64,000 nt of DNA, from contig NZ_JABAIH010000019.1 in assembly GCF_012641395.1 (NCBI RefSeq), forward strand, positions 22,356 to 86,355, in the 5' to 3' direction. Under the pieces are notes generated by a model. The model searched no databases and had not been told where the DNA came from. It saw only the letters and a list, made by a program, of their open reading frames with translations. Positions 33,472 through 42,572 of this stretch are shown piece after piece (the stretch's first letter is position 1; each line of letters begins with the position of its first letter). Made by a program: the position numbers and the translations under genes. The stretch comes from Rhizobium sp. P32RR-XVIII (GTDB lineage Bacteria; Pseudomonadota; Alphaproteobacteria; Rhizobiales; Rhizobiaceae).

Positions 33472-33488
33472 AAGGCTTCACCAGCCTT
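33472..33488. terminator. Weak hairpin between convergent genes
   Basis: AAGGCT-TCACC-AGCCTT lies 30 bp after the relaxase stop and before the convergent gene ending at 33511. The stem is only 6 bp and no T-run follows, so a termination role is uncertain. Confidence 0.3.
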
Positions 33489-33510
33489 CATCTCGACTAC
33501 AGGAACCCGC

Positions 33511-34107
33511 TTACTCTAGATCCAAGGCATGCTTGATCATCGTCTTAAGCCAACCCACTGTCGCTGGCCGGCTGATGTTGGAGGGCGCGCGGGCGCTTAA
33601 TCCTGGATAGAAAATTTCCGTGAGACCCGGCGTGTCCGGGCTGGTTAGGGGGGCGTCTGCTTTCCGCACCAAGACCGTCCTATTGAGATCGGCCTCGTAC
33701 CATTCCGTCAGTTTCGTTATCAGATCGAGTTCAGCTCTGCTGTGCGAACGCTGGCGCTGTTTGAGGTCCGATGTACAGGCTGCGTCTATCCAGAAGTCGG
33801 GTAGGGCGCCCGATACCTTCAGAAGATCGTCGAGCAGCCGTGTCAGCGTCGCGCTATCGATACTGACACGCGTGTCGAATGGTCGACTTGAACGGCGGGA
33901 AATAAATCCAAAACGAACATCGAGGTCACGCATGTCCTGAAGCATGGCCACGAAATCAGCATCGATATCGCCGAGTGTCTGGTCTTCGAACTGCGGCTTC
34001 TGCCTCAGCAGGATGTCGTCACGCTCAAAAATGACCAAGCCAGTTGAACCCACTTGCCTGCGGATGCAATGCTCGTCGAATACGTCAGAATCCATAGCTG
34101 CTTTCAA
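33511..34107 (-). CDS. HAD-like protein with degenerate active site
   Basis: A 198-residue protein with the outline of a small HAD phosphatase: STGLVIFERDDILLRQ in the place of the nucleophile motif, DADFVAMLQDMRDLDVRFGFISRRSSR as the second strand and serine/arginine region, then ALPDFWIDAACT. The usual DxDGT/V is replaced by ERDD, so it may lack phosphatase activity. A second ATG at 34095 could be the start. The gene converges on the relaxase gene. Its function in the element is unknown. Confidence 0.6.
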   Translation of the reverse strand: MKAAMDSDVFDEHCIRRQVGSTGLVIFERDDILLRQKPQFEDQTLGDIDADFVAMLQDMRDLDVRFGFISRRSSRPFDTRVSIDSATLTRLLDDLLKVSGALPDFWIDAACTSDLKQRQRSHSRAELDLITKLTEWYEADLNRTVLVRKADAPLTSPDTPGLTEIFYPGLSARAPSNISRPATVGWLKTMIKHALDLE

Positions 34108-34398
34108 AGCTGAAATAGCTTCCCCTGTGCGCTGTCGATTGCGATGTGTGTCCGTTCAGAATAAGCGCTAAGGCTCTGCTTCCACTGGAGCCGCGCCTTG
34201 CATGAAAATGACATTTGGTAACTACGGTGCTTACCGCAGATTGCATGAGGGAACGCGAATCCTAGCGAAACCAAACGAAATGCTGGTCGCAAGGTATTGA
34301 TTTTGAACGAAAAGGTTTTTCTTGGACGCGTGCGGGACGAGAGGAAGGCCCGCTCTGCTTGTTCGGTTATGAGGAGAATTCCTTGCAGTCCTCGTACT

Positions 34399-35406
34399 CT
34401 AACCTCGTCGTGACAGAAAACGCTTCAGGCTCCAACCTGCGAGCAAAATGTACGGAGGCATCACGAGTGAATAATGACCGCAGTTAAGCTCCAGGACGTT
34501 TGGCGTCGCCCCGGCTCCGTGTAGTTTTTCGATAAAGCGTTTTGATAGCCCGGGTAACACCACCTTGTCTCTGGTCGCGATCACCACGTGAAGAGCAAGG
34601 TCGGGCCGCGCCAATTTATGCGCGTAGTTCTCCAAATCCAGCGGCCCCCACGCCCTACGAAGATCGGTGATCTCGATCGCACGCTCCAGGCCATCACGTA
34701 TCGCCCGGGTCGCACGGCCCGTCCAAACCATGTCAGCGAGGCTACCCGCCGTCAAAAACAAGGACGCCTTTGTTACGGCCGGTTCATGTGCCGCGATCAA
34801 TCCCGCAACCCAGGAGCCAAGGCTCATGCCGAGAACCGAGATCTCTGGATACCCTTCGCTTTTCAGCCAGCGGATGAGCTTTCGCCCGTCCCATACGGCC
34901 TGCCTTACAGACTGGATCGTTCGGCCGAGATTCGCGCTGAGCATGTCCTCGGCATAGAGCGAGCCAGGACGGCTTCGCTCGAAATGATAGGGCATAGCGA
35001 TCTCGACGGTCGTAATCCCACGCCGCGAAAAGAACTTGGCGATCTGATGATTTCGGCGGCTGGCATTCCAGTGATGGAAGATTACCAATGCTTGATTGCG
35101 CGAGCCGCTTTCGGTTACCTTCGCCCAAACAAAGTTATTCTCTTCGACGCCCGTTGAAATGTCCGAAGGGTATTTCAACCACCCATCTTGTATCTGAAAG
35201 CCATCATCGCTCTCGCTCGGTTCGTCATAAAAGCTTGAATCAGCCAGAGCCTGGTCGGCAAGGGCACAAAACTCCTCAATAGTTCCTACCACCTTCTCAC
35301 CCGGGAACGCGAGACAGCTGTCGAGCACGATGGCTGTCGCTTTCTTCGCTTCCTCGCCACGCCGCGCCCGGTGCTCGTCCCACTGATCAATCCATTTATG
35401 ATACAC
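34399..35406 (-). CDS. rcgR: Alpha/beta hydrolase, RcgR-like
   Basis: A 335-residue serine hydrolase with the alpha/beta fold: VIFHHWNASRRNHQIAKFF near the oxyanion region, nucleophile elbow SVLGMSLGSW, acid region VIATRDKVVLPG and catalytic histidine in LNCGHYSLV. I start it at GTG 35406, which overlaps the stop of the upstream gene by 11 bp and follows GGAAAG; a longer frame to 35541 runs inside that gene. The pair with the next gene matches my recollection of RcgR (putative quorum-lactone hydrolase) and RcgA of rhizobial plasmids, where they affect conjugation. The substrate is not shown by sequence. Confidence 0.72.
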   Translation of the reverse strand: MYHKWIDQWDEHRARRGEEAKKATAIVLDSCLAFPGEKVVGTIEEFCALADQALADSSFYDEPSESDDGFQIQDGWLKYPSDISTGVEENNFVWAKVTESGSRNQALVIFHHWNASRRNHQIAKFFSRRGITTVEIAMPYHFERSRPGSLYAEDMLSANLGRTIQSVRQAVWDGRKLIRWLKSEGYPEISVLGMSLGSWVAGLIAAHEPAVTKASLFLTAGSLADMVWTGRATRAIRDGLERAIEITDLRRAWGPLDLENYAHKLARPDLALHVVIATRDKVVLPGLSKRFIEKLHGAGATPNVLELNCGHYSLVMPPYILLAGWSLKRFLSRRG

Positions 35407-37009
35407 TCTGGTTGCTTTCCAATTCGGTCTGCCGCCGTTGCCCGAATTCTGGATCAAAGAGGCCATATACTGCGAGCAAAACACTAATGCCGAGGAAGAT
35501 CGAAAAGCCGTCAAAGACGTCGATGAACAGATAGCTAGCAAAGAGCAGACCTACGACCGCTGACATCTTCCACAAAGTCACACGGAACTCCTTTCTGAAA
35601 GCCAAGCGAAGAAGACCGTATACAAAAACGACACAAGCCGAAATGGCGACAAGCAGGCTGCTGTAATGCGTTGGCATTCGATAGCCCAAGCTCTGGCTAC
35701 GATCAGGGTGGCCTTCGAGAACGGAAGACATATCGTGAATTATCCAGGTCAGGACGTCTTCTCCATTCGAACTCAAGTATGCACTTTGAATCTTCATGCA
35801 TACGGCGACGAGAACACCGAGGACGGTGCAGCGGAAAATACCCCGCAGGATCCTAAGGCGGATTTCCGCTCGTTCGTGCCAATGCGCTACGTCTGGCTGC
35901 GCCTTTACGTCTCCTTCGATTTTCCAAAGATCATGGACAATCGTATGAAGCAAAATCAGGCCGGCGAAAAAGAGATAAAAGCAAAGGCTCATGTAGAAGT
36001 AGGAAAGCGCGGTGAATACGATCTCGACTGGTACCGATATGAGATCAGGTTGCACAATCGCTATCGTGCCCCAACTGATCGCGTAATCGCCGCTTCCCTC
36101 CAGCAGGGGGATGACGCACACGCCGATCCATTGAAGAAGACCAGCTACCAGGATGCAGATCAGGAAAACTGCCCAATACGAATATGAATAAGCGCAAACA
36201 TTGCTCGCCCAGGCTTTGCCGCTTTCTGAGCTATCGGCCTGTGCTACCAGGCGTAATCGTGCGTTCTGTTTCCAAAAGGCCAGCAGCTCAATCACGACTA
36301 CGAAAAATAGCGGCAGGAGTACCATGAAGAGAAGGGTCCAGTTTGGTGCCCATAGGAAACCGACTTCCTTAACGACGCCGTCCGGCCGCCTATACGTGAT
36401 GCTAGCGATCCCGACGATGTACGACAAAAACCCTAGGGCAGAAGCACCGGCGAAAATTGATGCCGGAAGGTTCAAAGAGGATCCACGACTGAAGAGCGCT
36501 TCCGATCTTTCCGCTAGGCTGAAGCGTTGTCTTTCCCGGGAAACTTCACTGTCTTGTGCGATACCGCCTGCAGGTTGGCTTTCATCATCAGCTGTCACAG
36601 ATGGCGGCGCCTCTGAAACGACCGATACCGTGCTTCTTACCGCTTTCTTTGAATCTCGCCTTTTGGCGATTAGCCTCGATTGCGCCGCGCTGAGCTCCAT
36701 GAGCCATTCGCTCGTCGCTTCCGGATCGTCGCAGCCATAGATCCGTGCAAGCCAGCGAATGTTGGAAGCACTGATCCCCTTATCGTTTTCTTGAAACCAG
36801 AGCTGAACTGTTCGCAAATCGACGCCGAGCCGGTTGGAGTCGATCTGTGATATTGCCTCAGCCAACAATTCCGGCGTCCATGGGCCTTGCGGAAACCCGT
36901 CTCGACCCAAAGGCCGGCCCGCGCCGACTGCGGCTAACTGCCTGAAGAGTTCTTTGAAATCGCGTCCGTCCTTCGGAGGGGGGACAAAAATTTTCCCGTT
37001 TTTTTCCAA
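35396..37009 (-). CDS. rcgA: RcgA-like membrane protein with N-terminal HTH
   Basis: A 537-residue protein. Residues about 45-115 look like a helix-turn-helix (LGVDLRTVQLWFQENDKGISASNIRWLARIYGC), followed by a charged linker and then seven or more membrane helices (LPASIFAGASALGFLSYIVGI, WTLLFMVLLPLFFVVVIELLAF, YWAVFLICILVAGLLQWIGVCVI, LCFYLFFAGLILLHTIVH and others). A DNA-binding-like domain on a polytopic membrane protein is uncommon. It resembles the RcgA putative transporters of rhizobial conjugative plasmids (from memory, not checked). It is co-transcribed with the hydrolase gene that overlaps its stop. Confidence 0.7.
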   Translation of the reverse strand: MEKNGKIFVPPPKDGRDFKELFRQLAAVGAGRPLGRDGFPQGPWTPELLAEAISQIDSNRLGVDLRTVQLWFQENDKGISASNIRWLARIYGCDDPEATSEWLMELSAAQSRLIAKRRDSKKAVRSTVSVVSEAPPSVTADDESQPAGGIAQDSEVSRERQRFSLAERSEALFSRGSSLNLPASIFAGASALGFLSYIVGIASITYRRPDGVVKEVGFLWAPNWTLLFMVLLPLFFVVVIELLAFWKQNARLRLVAQADSSESGKAWASNVCAYSYSYWAVFLICILVAGLLQWIGVCVIPLLEGSGDYAISWGTIAIVQPDLISVPVEIVFTALSYFYMSLCFYLFFAGLILLHTIVHDLWKIEGDVKAQPDVAHWHERAEIRLRILRGIFRCTVLGVLVAVCMKIQSAYLSSNGEDVLTWIIHDMSSVLEGHPDRSQSLGYRMPTHYSSLLVAISACVVFVYGLLRLAFRKEFRVTLWKMSAVVGLLFASYLFIDVFDGFSIFLGISVLLAVYGLFDPEFGQRRQTELESNQSVS

Positions 37010-37623
37010 TGGCTCAAATGCTCAAATTTGGTTTCTTTTATTGACCCGAGAGGTCACATCACCGCGATCTTGATGCGGTTAATCTACCTGGAGTATATTC
37101 GTCTCTTTCCGATTGATAAAGAAATTAAATCTTTCCTCAAAAGGAGAAGCCGTAAAAGTTACGTGTAGTTTCAATAGGCATGAAGGTTTCGAACATCACG
37201 ACGCGCGCGCTTCGCTCGCAGGGGTGGGGAACGGGCTAGCGTTGCAAGGTACAAGCATAGATTGCAAAAATCGCATAATGTAGTTTATGGAACCGGCTAT
37301 TGCCCGGCCTTGGCTCGGACGCCAGGGACGAGCACGAGATTCTAGATGGTCGGTTGTCAAGCTGGAGTGACCACACGGCCTTCCCACCCGATCCGCTTCA
37401 GAGAAGCCGCAAACTCAAAAACGACCTGTCTTTAAGGTGAAACGGATAGCGGGAGCACTGTTCCATCACGCAAAGGGGACTAACCCTCCTCGGTCCTTGA
37501 TAGGAGCGTGCTGCTTTGACCTGCATCAACGACGCCTTCCCTGTCGGCAGATAACGTCAGAATGTCGCCATCGGCCAAATAATTCAATGATGCCGGCCTC
37601 GAGACGACAAGGAGGATAGCAGG
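37010..37623. other. Gap around a likely module boundary
   Basis: About 600 bp without a gene that I can support. AT content is higher than average near 37080-37170, and this should include the promoter of the leftward rcgA-rcgR pair. No operator of the TTATACT type, no tRNA and no clear terminal repeat were found. Open frames here lack family likeness. Confidence 0.4.
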
Positions 37624-37938
37624 ATGAACCATGTAGTCACCACCGCTCACCACACGCACACTCCCATGTCTGCGGCTCGGCGCGCGCCGATTCCTTGTGC
37701 CAGGACAAGGGAAGCGGACATCTTGCTCGAGCGGGCAGACAATGACCACTGGGTCGTGACAATGATTTCGCCGCGGGCGCTAAGCTGGGCAACCAGCGAA
37801 CTATGCTGCGCCCTGCGCTCCTGCTTCGCCGGAAGCATGTGTCTGGATTTGATGAGCGCCGACCGCCTCTTGAAGCAGGCGCACGCACAAGGTTTTAGGA
37901 CAGAATTCGTCGGGCTTGGCGGGAAGGATGTCTTCTAG
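37624..37938 (+). CDS. Hypothetical protein, 104 residues
   Basis: The ATG follows a strong ribosome site, AGGAGGATAGCAGG. The protein has no recognised domain: MNHVVTTAHHTHTPMSAARRAPIPCARTREADILLERADNDHWVVTMISPR, then a helical end with several cysteines (ELCCALRSCFAGSMCLD). There is no signal peptide or membrane helix. Neighbours give no hint; it lies between the conjugation genes and the respiratory island. Confidence 0.5.
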   Translation: MNHVVTTAHHTHTPMSAARRAPIPCARTREADILLERADNDHWVVTMISPRALSWATSELCCALRSCFAGSMCLDLMSADRLLKQAHAQGFRTEFVGLGGKDVF

Positions 37939-38226
37939 CTATCGGCGGCGGGGGCCGATCGAGACGGTGTCGATGGAACAATTGGAACTGCGAGCGCTCC
38001 ATCTACCGCCAGCCGAGCCCCTCCATCGGACATGTCCTTGATGATACAGTCCAGCACGCTTGCGCCGCCGCGGACACCGGAGCTGGCTTTTAATTCTCCG
38101 CATTCCGCGCGCAGAGGCAGTAGACGCAGGGCTTTTTCGCACTTTTGCGATCGAGCGCGGTGTCCCTGCCCACTTTGAGTGGGTTGGTCGCATTGTGCTT
38201 ATGTGGCGTGTGCAAGGAGACAGATA

Positions 38227-38418
38227 GTGAATATTCGACCGATCCCAGTCACCGACCGAAGACCAGAAACTCCGTCGATACCGGGCAAGTATGCCAAGCC
38301 AAATGCCCTACGCAATGCGCAGGTCCTGCCGCCTCATAATGTTGACCTGACACTGGAGCCGACAACACTGGAACAGGTTCGCGCTCCCAAATGTCCCAAA
38401 ACAAATCCCGTGACTTAA
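38227..38418 (+). CDS. Hypothetical small protein, 63 residues
   Basis: A GTG start behind CAAGGAGACAGATA gives a proline-rich 63-residue protein (VNIRPIPVTDRRPETPSIPGKYAKPNALRNAQVLPPHNVDL...). The ribosome site is good, but there is no recognised family, no hydrophobic segment and no supporting context. Confidence 0.35.
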   Translation: MNIRPIPVTDRRPETPSIPGKYAKPNALRNAQVLPPHNVDLTLEPTTLEQVRAPKCPKTNPVT

Positions 38419-38750
38419 GTTGTCAGGACCTTAACTTCGCCAAAAATGTCTCGTCGCCGGATTGCTTGCGCAACTGTGTCAACGGCGGAGTAGAGGTCGG
38501 CGCTTGGGCGGCGTAAAACCAGGCGGTGAGATCGGTCGGGTACTTGGTCATACCGCTGACTATCACCGCTATCTTCATCAACCGTTAAGGCGGCGACTCT
38601 TCCCACGCGCCTAAAAAGGCCTGGAGGTGGCCCGGCTCCCTCCCCACCAAGGCTCGCTTGGCGTTGTGGACCGCCCAGTGCCCGTTCTACCGTCCGTTTT
38701 GGGACTGGTCACGTTCATGATTTCGGATTGTTGCAGTTCAAAATCGCGGC
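38419..38750. other. Gap downstream of groEL with HPF-like fragment
   Basis: No intact gene is supported. On the minus strand (38415-38606) a frame reads VPDRSHRLVLRRPSADLYSAVDTVAQAIRRRD, where ADLYSAVDTVAQAIRR resembles the helix of ribosome hibernation promoting factor (YxAID pattern). It lacks the rest of the family and is most likely a remnant or chance. Nothing else is seen. Confidence 0.35.
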
Positions 38751-40391
38751 TTAGAACTCTATGTCGAGATTGTCCTCGTGATCGTGATGGCCGGGAAGCT
38801 CGGGGGGCGGCGGCCCGGGAACCTCTGCTACCATCGCCTCCGTCATGATCATGAGGCCGGCCACCGACGCAGCACCCTGAAGCGCCGCGCGCACCGCCTT
38901 GACTGGGTCGATGATGCCCGCTGCAATCATGTCGCCGAACGCACCCTTCTGGGCGTCATAGCCGTAGGCAAAATCATCGTCTTCGAGAATTCTCGCTGCA
39001 ACGACCGATCCGTCCTCGCCGGCATTGGCCGCAATCTGCTGTGCCGGCCAGCGTATTGCCTCCGCGACGACGCGGATGCCTGCCTGCTGGTCAGCGTGAT
39101 CTACCTTGAGCGCCCGGAGTGCCTTTCCTGCCCGCAGAAGCGCGGTGCCACCGCCCGGCAAGATACCCTCCTCGATTGCAGCGCGGGCCGCATGGACGGC
39201 ATTTCGGATGCGATCCTTCTTTTCCCTGAGCTCGATCTCGCTCGTTCCGCCGACCCGGACCACGGCGATCCCGCTCGAAAGCCGCGCCAGCCGTTCCTCA
39301 AGTTTGTCACGGTCGTAGTCGGAGTCGGACTGTTCGAGCTGGCGCTTGATGGCGGCGATGCGCGTATCGATATCCGCCGGTACGCTACCGCCTTCGACGA
39401 TCGTCGTGTTTTGCTTGTCGACCGTAATCTTCCGCGCGCGGCCAAGAACATCGAGCGGCACGGTCTCGATCTTCAGGCCGAGATCCTCCGAGATGACCGT
39501 GCCGCCCGTCACCACCGCAATATCTTGCAGGATCCCCTTGCGCAACTCGCCGTAGGCAGGCGCATTGACCGCTGCCACCTTGAGGCTGCCGCGCAGCTTG
39601 TTGACCACCAGCGCCGCCCTGACTTCGGCCTCGACATCGTCGGCGATGATGAGAAGGGGTTTGCCGGTCTGCACGACCTTTTCCAGGAGCGGTAGCACTT
39701 CGCCGAGACTCGCCAGCTTCTTTTCGCTGATAAGAAGATAGGCGTCCTCGAACTCCACCCGCGTCCGCTCGCGGTTGGTGGTGAAATGCGGAGAGATGTA
39801 GCTACGGTCGAACTGGATGCCGGTGACAATCTCGATCTCGGTTTCGAGCGACCTTCCTTCCTCGACTGTGATCACGCCATTGTTGCCGACCTTCGCCATG
39901 GCGTCGGCAATGATGCGGCCGATTTCGGTATCACCGTTTGCCGCGATCGCGGCGATCTGAGCTATCTCCGCAGTCGAGGTTATGGCTCTTGCATTCTGCT
40001 TCAGCACCGCCGCGACGGTCTCGACCGCCCGATCGATGCCGCGCTTCAAGTCCATGGGATTCATGCCGGCCACCACTGCCCGCACGCCGCCTCTTATGAT
40101 CGCATTGGCGAGCACGACCGCAGTCGTCGTGCCGTCGCCGGTCAGATAGGAGGTTCTGATCGCAACTTGCCGGAGCAACCGGACGGCCATGTCCTCGAAC
40201 TTGTCCTGAAGCTCGACCTCCCTTGCAACGGTCACCCCGTCCTTGGTGATTTTCGTGCCGAAAGACCGGTCGATCGCCACGTTCCGCCCTCGCGGCCCAA
40301 GTGTGACGCTGACGGCCCGTCCGAGCGTATCTACGCCATTTAAAATGCAGTCTCGCGCCTCGAAGGCGAATTTGATATCTTTGGCGGTCAT
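38751..40391 (-). CDS. groEL: Divergent GroEL-type chaperonin
   Basis: A 546-residue chaperonin; start at MTAKDIKFAFEARD, the family N-terminus. Conserved blocks are present: VTLGPRGRNVAIDRSFG, ITKDGVTVAREVELQDKFEDM, GDGTTTAVVLANAI for ATP binding, ILPGGGTALLRA, and PVKAVRAALQGAASVAGLM. The tail is EVPGPPPPELPGHHDHEDNLDIEF, with His/Asp instead of the Gly-Gly-Met repeats of housekeeping GroEL. There is no groES beside it, so it must share a co-chaperonin or has drifted to a special client. It is last in the leftward sco-hemA-groEL operon, 25 bp after hemA. Confidence 0.93.
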   Translation of the reverse strand: MTAKDIKFAFEARDCILNGVDTLGRAVSVTLGPRGRNVAIDRSFGTKITKDGVTVAREVELQDKFEDMAVRLLRQVAIRTSYLTGDGTTTAVVLANAIIRGGVRAVVAGMNPMDLKRGIDRAVETVAAVLKQNARAITSTAEIAQIAAIAANGDTEIGRIIADAMAKVGNNGVITVEEGRSLETEIEIVTGIQFDRSYISPHFTTNRERTRVEFEDAYLLISEKKLASLGEVLPLLEKVVQTGKPLLIIADDVEAEVRAALVVNKLRGSLKVAAVNAPAYGELRKGILQDIAVVTGGTVISEDLGLKIETVPLDVLGRARKITVDKQNTTIVEGGSVPADIDTRIAAIKRQLEQSDSDYDRDKLEERLARLSSGIAVVRVGGTSEIELREKKDRIRNAVHAARAAIEEGILPGGGTALLRAGKALRALKVDHADQQAGIRVVAEAIRWPAQQIAANAGEDGSVVAARILEDDDFAYGYDAQKGAFGDMIAAGIIDPVKAVRAALQGAASVAGLMIMTEAMVAEVPGPPPPELPGHHDHEDNLDIEF

Positions 40392-40416
40392 GGCATTCCT
40401 CCCAAGAGTTGCCGCT

Positions 40417-41679
40417 TTACTCCGCGGCCTGAGCAGTACTGGCGTACCGGAGTCCGAGCTGGTTCCAGACATCGGCCAGCGCCGCCACAAGCTGGCCGAT
40501 CATGATGTCGTCGTGGCATGGCGACGGCGTGATACGCAGCCGTTCGGTTCCCCTGGCGACGGTCGGGTAGTTGATCGGCTGGATGTAGATGCCGTTCTTG
40601 GCTAGCAAAATATCGCTCGCCGCCTTGCACTTTGCGGGATCGCCGACCCAAACGGGGACAATGTGGCTGTCGCTTGGCATGACCGGCAGCTTCGCCGCGA
40701 TCAGGCGCGCCTTGACCCTGCGCACACGGTCCTGCTGGCGTTGACGCTCCCGATCCGAATCCTTCAAATGGCGGATCGCGACTGTGGCCGCCGCGCAGAT
40801 CGCGGGCGGCAAGGCCGTCGTAAATATGAAGCCCGGTGCGTAGGAACGCACGGCATCAAGGAGATCGCCGTCGCCTGCGATATAGCCGCCCAGACAACCG
40901 AATGCCTTGGCCAGCGTGCCTTCGATGACGTCGATGCGCTCCATGGCGCCGTCACGTTCGGCAACGCCGCCGCCCCTGCGCCCGTACATGCCGACCGCAT
41001 GCACCTCGTCGAGATAGGTCATGGCGCCATAACGATCGGCGAGGTCGCAGATGCGGTGGATCGGCGCGATGTCGCCATCCATGGAATAGAGACTTTCGAA
41101 GACGATGAGCTTCGGTCGCTCGGGGCCGGCGGCCTTCAGCAGTTGCTCCAGGTGTCGCACGTCGTTGTGCCGGAAGATCTGCTTTTCCCTTCCAGATTGG
41201 CGGATACCCTCGATCATGGAATTGTGGTTAAGCGCGTCTGACAGGATCAGACAGTCGGGTATGAGCTTGGCAATGGTGGAGATGCCCGTCTGGTTGGATA
41301 CATAACCCGACGTGAAGACCAGAGCCCCGTCCTTGCCATGTAGATCCGCGAGTTCGGCTTCTAGTTCGACGAGCGGATGGTTTGTCCCTGAAATATTGCG
41401 GGTACCGCCCGCACCCGTCCCATGACGTCGTGCCGCGTCGATCATGGCTTCGATCACCTTCGCGTTTTGTCCCATGCCGAGGTAGTCGTTGGAGCACCAG
41501 ATGACGACCTCCCGCTGTCCCGATGGGGAGCGCCATGTAGCGAAGGGAAAACGGCCCGCGATCCGCTCCAGATCGGCAAAGACGCGGTATCGCTGCTCAG
41601 CATGGAGTCGTGATATGGCGGCGCCGAAGTACTGGCGATACCGCCCAGCTCCCCTTTCCCCAGCGTTCCCCAAGGTCAT
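40417..41679 (-). CDS. hemA: 5-aminolevulinate synthase
   Basis: A 420-residue PLP enzyme of the alpha-oxoamine synthase family: HAEQRYRVFADLERIAGRFPFATW, CSNDYLGMGQNAKVIEAM, GTGAGGTRNISGTNHPLVELEAELADLHGK, VHAVGMYGRRGGGVAERDG, and the lysine in EGTLAKAFGCLGGYIAGD that binds PLP. It joins glycine and succinyl-CoA to give 5-aminolevulinate, the first heme precursor in alphaproteobacteria. A copy beside cytochrome oxidase and cytochrome c genes probably raises heme supply for them. It lies 25 bp after sco. Confidence 0.95.
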   Translation of the reverse strand: MTLGNAGERGAGRYRQYFGAAISRLHAEQRYRVFADLERIAGRFPFATWRSPSGQREVVIWCSNDYLGMGQNAKVIEAMIDAARRHGTGAGGTRNISGTNHPLVELEAELADLHGKDGALVFTSGYVSNQTGISTIAKLIPDCLILSDALNHNSMIEGIRQSGREKQIFRHNDVRHLEQLLKAAGPERPKLIVFESLYSMDGDIAPIHRICDLADRYGAMTYLDEVHAVGMYGRRGGGVAERDGAMERIDVIEGTLAKAFGCLGGYIAGDGDLLDAVRSYAPGFIFTTALPPAICAAATVAIRHLKDSDRERQRQQDRVRRVKARLIAAKLPVMPSDSHIVPVWVGDPAKCKAASDILLAKNGIYIQPINYPTVARGTERLRITPSPCHDDIMIGQLVAALADVWNQLGLRYASTAQAAE

Positions 41680-41704
41680 GTCCGTCCTCCTCGCCGTCGC
41701 CCGC

Positions 41705-42325
41705 TCAGTCTCGGTTGCGCGCCTCCGTCATGAGATTACGCAAGATGGCCGCGATGGCGTCCGCCGACGTGTCGGCCGACATGCCCCGTACGAACTTTCC
41801 GTCCGGCGACATTATGTAAATGTAGGTGCTGTGGTCGATGAGATAGTCGTTCAGGCCAGGCCCGGTGCGGTGCCGCTCGCTGTAGACGCCATACGCCTGA
41901 GATACTGCTGCGGTCTGCTCCGGCGTTCCCGAGAGCCCGACGATCCGCTTGTCGATTGCTTTGGTATACTCGCCCATTGCGTTGGGAGTGTCGCGCTCAG
42001 GATCGACCGTAATGAAGATAGGCTGCACATGTTGCGCATCCGGCCCGAGCTTTTCGAGCGCAACGGCAATTTGGCTCAGCGTCATCGGGCAGGTATCGGG
42101 GCAGAAGGTGTAACCGAAGAAAACCAGCAGCCATTGGCCCCGGAAAGTCGCCTCGGTCACAGTTCCACCGTCCGGCGCGGCAAGGCTGAACGGTCCGCCC
42201 ACCGTCGTGTCTGCTGCACCGCGCGCGGGCAAGGCGGTCACTACGGCCGTCGCCAGCATGGCTGCGACGAAAGCGGCCACCCAGTGTCGCGCCACCGCGC
42301 GATGGTCCTTCCGTGAGCGATCCAC
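41705..42325 (-). CDS. SCO1/SenC-family copper chaperone
   Basis: A 206-residue membrane-anchored thioredoxin-fold protein: N-terminal anchor (WVAAFVAAMLATAVVTALPARGAAD), then FRGQWLLVFFGYTFCPDTCPMTLSQIA with the copper-binding CPDTC pair, and the distal histidine in LIDHSTYIYIMSPDG. Start GTG 42325 follows GGAGG at good spacing. Sco proteins bring copper to cytochrome oxidases, here probably the cbb3-type enzyme 3 kb away. It is first in the leftward sco-hemA-groEL operon and divergent from the next gene. Confidence 0.92.
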   Translation of the reverse strand: MDRSRKDHRAVARHWVAAFVAAMLATAVVTALPARGAADTTVGGPFSLAAPDGGTVTEATFRGQWLLVFFGYTFCPDTCPMTLSQIAVALEKLGPDAQHVQPIFITVDPERDTPNAMGEYTKAIDKRIVGLSGTPEQTAAVSQAYGVYSERHRTGPGLNDYLIDHSTYIYIMSPDGKFVRGMSADTSADAIAAILRNLMTEARNRD

Positions 42326-42572
42326 CTTGTGCCTCCGCAGCCGTAACGGTTACATTGCCGAACAGTCGAGGTCGGTAGCGATGCGACAGGACGTTTTGTC
42401 AGAGCAGGTAAAGTGGCTCGCGTCAACAACCCACGCGCCGAGGGAATACGCCTGTTCTGCCGCACGAGTCTGGCCAATACTTCCACTGGCCAGCTAAGAT
42501 CGATTTCCCCTTGATATTAGGATCATTCTGATCAAAAATGCAACCATATCCGTTAAAGAAGAGGAGGGTGCT
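42326..42572. promoter_or_regulatory. Divergent promoter region of the respiratory island
   Basis: A 247-bp stretch between sco (leftward) and the cupredoxin-like gene (rightward). It contains CTGGCCA/TGGCCAG (42470-42476 and 42487-42493) and an AT-rich part TTGATATTAGGATCATTC, but no FNR/FixK box that meets the consensus at a useful distance. Promoter elements themselves cannot be fixed by eye. Confidence 0.5.

Larger units (their letters stand above)
1..37009. mobile_element. Conjugative element backbone (plasmid or ICE), left end outside window
   Basis: This span holds a full VirB/VirD4 transfer system, a relaxase, a candidate oriT, ParA-like and ribbon-helix-helix proteins, a toxin-antitoxin pair and the small accessory proteins usual on rhizobial conjugative elements. 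The same operator palindrome recurs from 7.6 to 29.9 kb, which supports treating the transfer part as one unit. The left end lies outside the window. The right end is uncertain: RcgA at 37009 is the last gene with a transfer link, and no att site, tRNA or terminal repeat was found. No replication initiator is present, so plasmid and integrative element cannot be told apart. Confidence 0.75.

Noticed and set aside
38415..38606. Complete hibernation promoting factor gene
   Set aside because: Only a 16-residue stretch resembles the family; the rest of the protein is missing.
42511..42535. FNR/FixK box before the cupredoxin-like gene
   Set aside because: TTGATATTAGGATCA has wrong spacing, and ATCAT-TCTG-ATCAA has two mismatches and lies too near the start codon to act as a -41 site.
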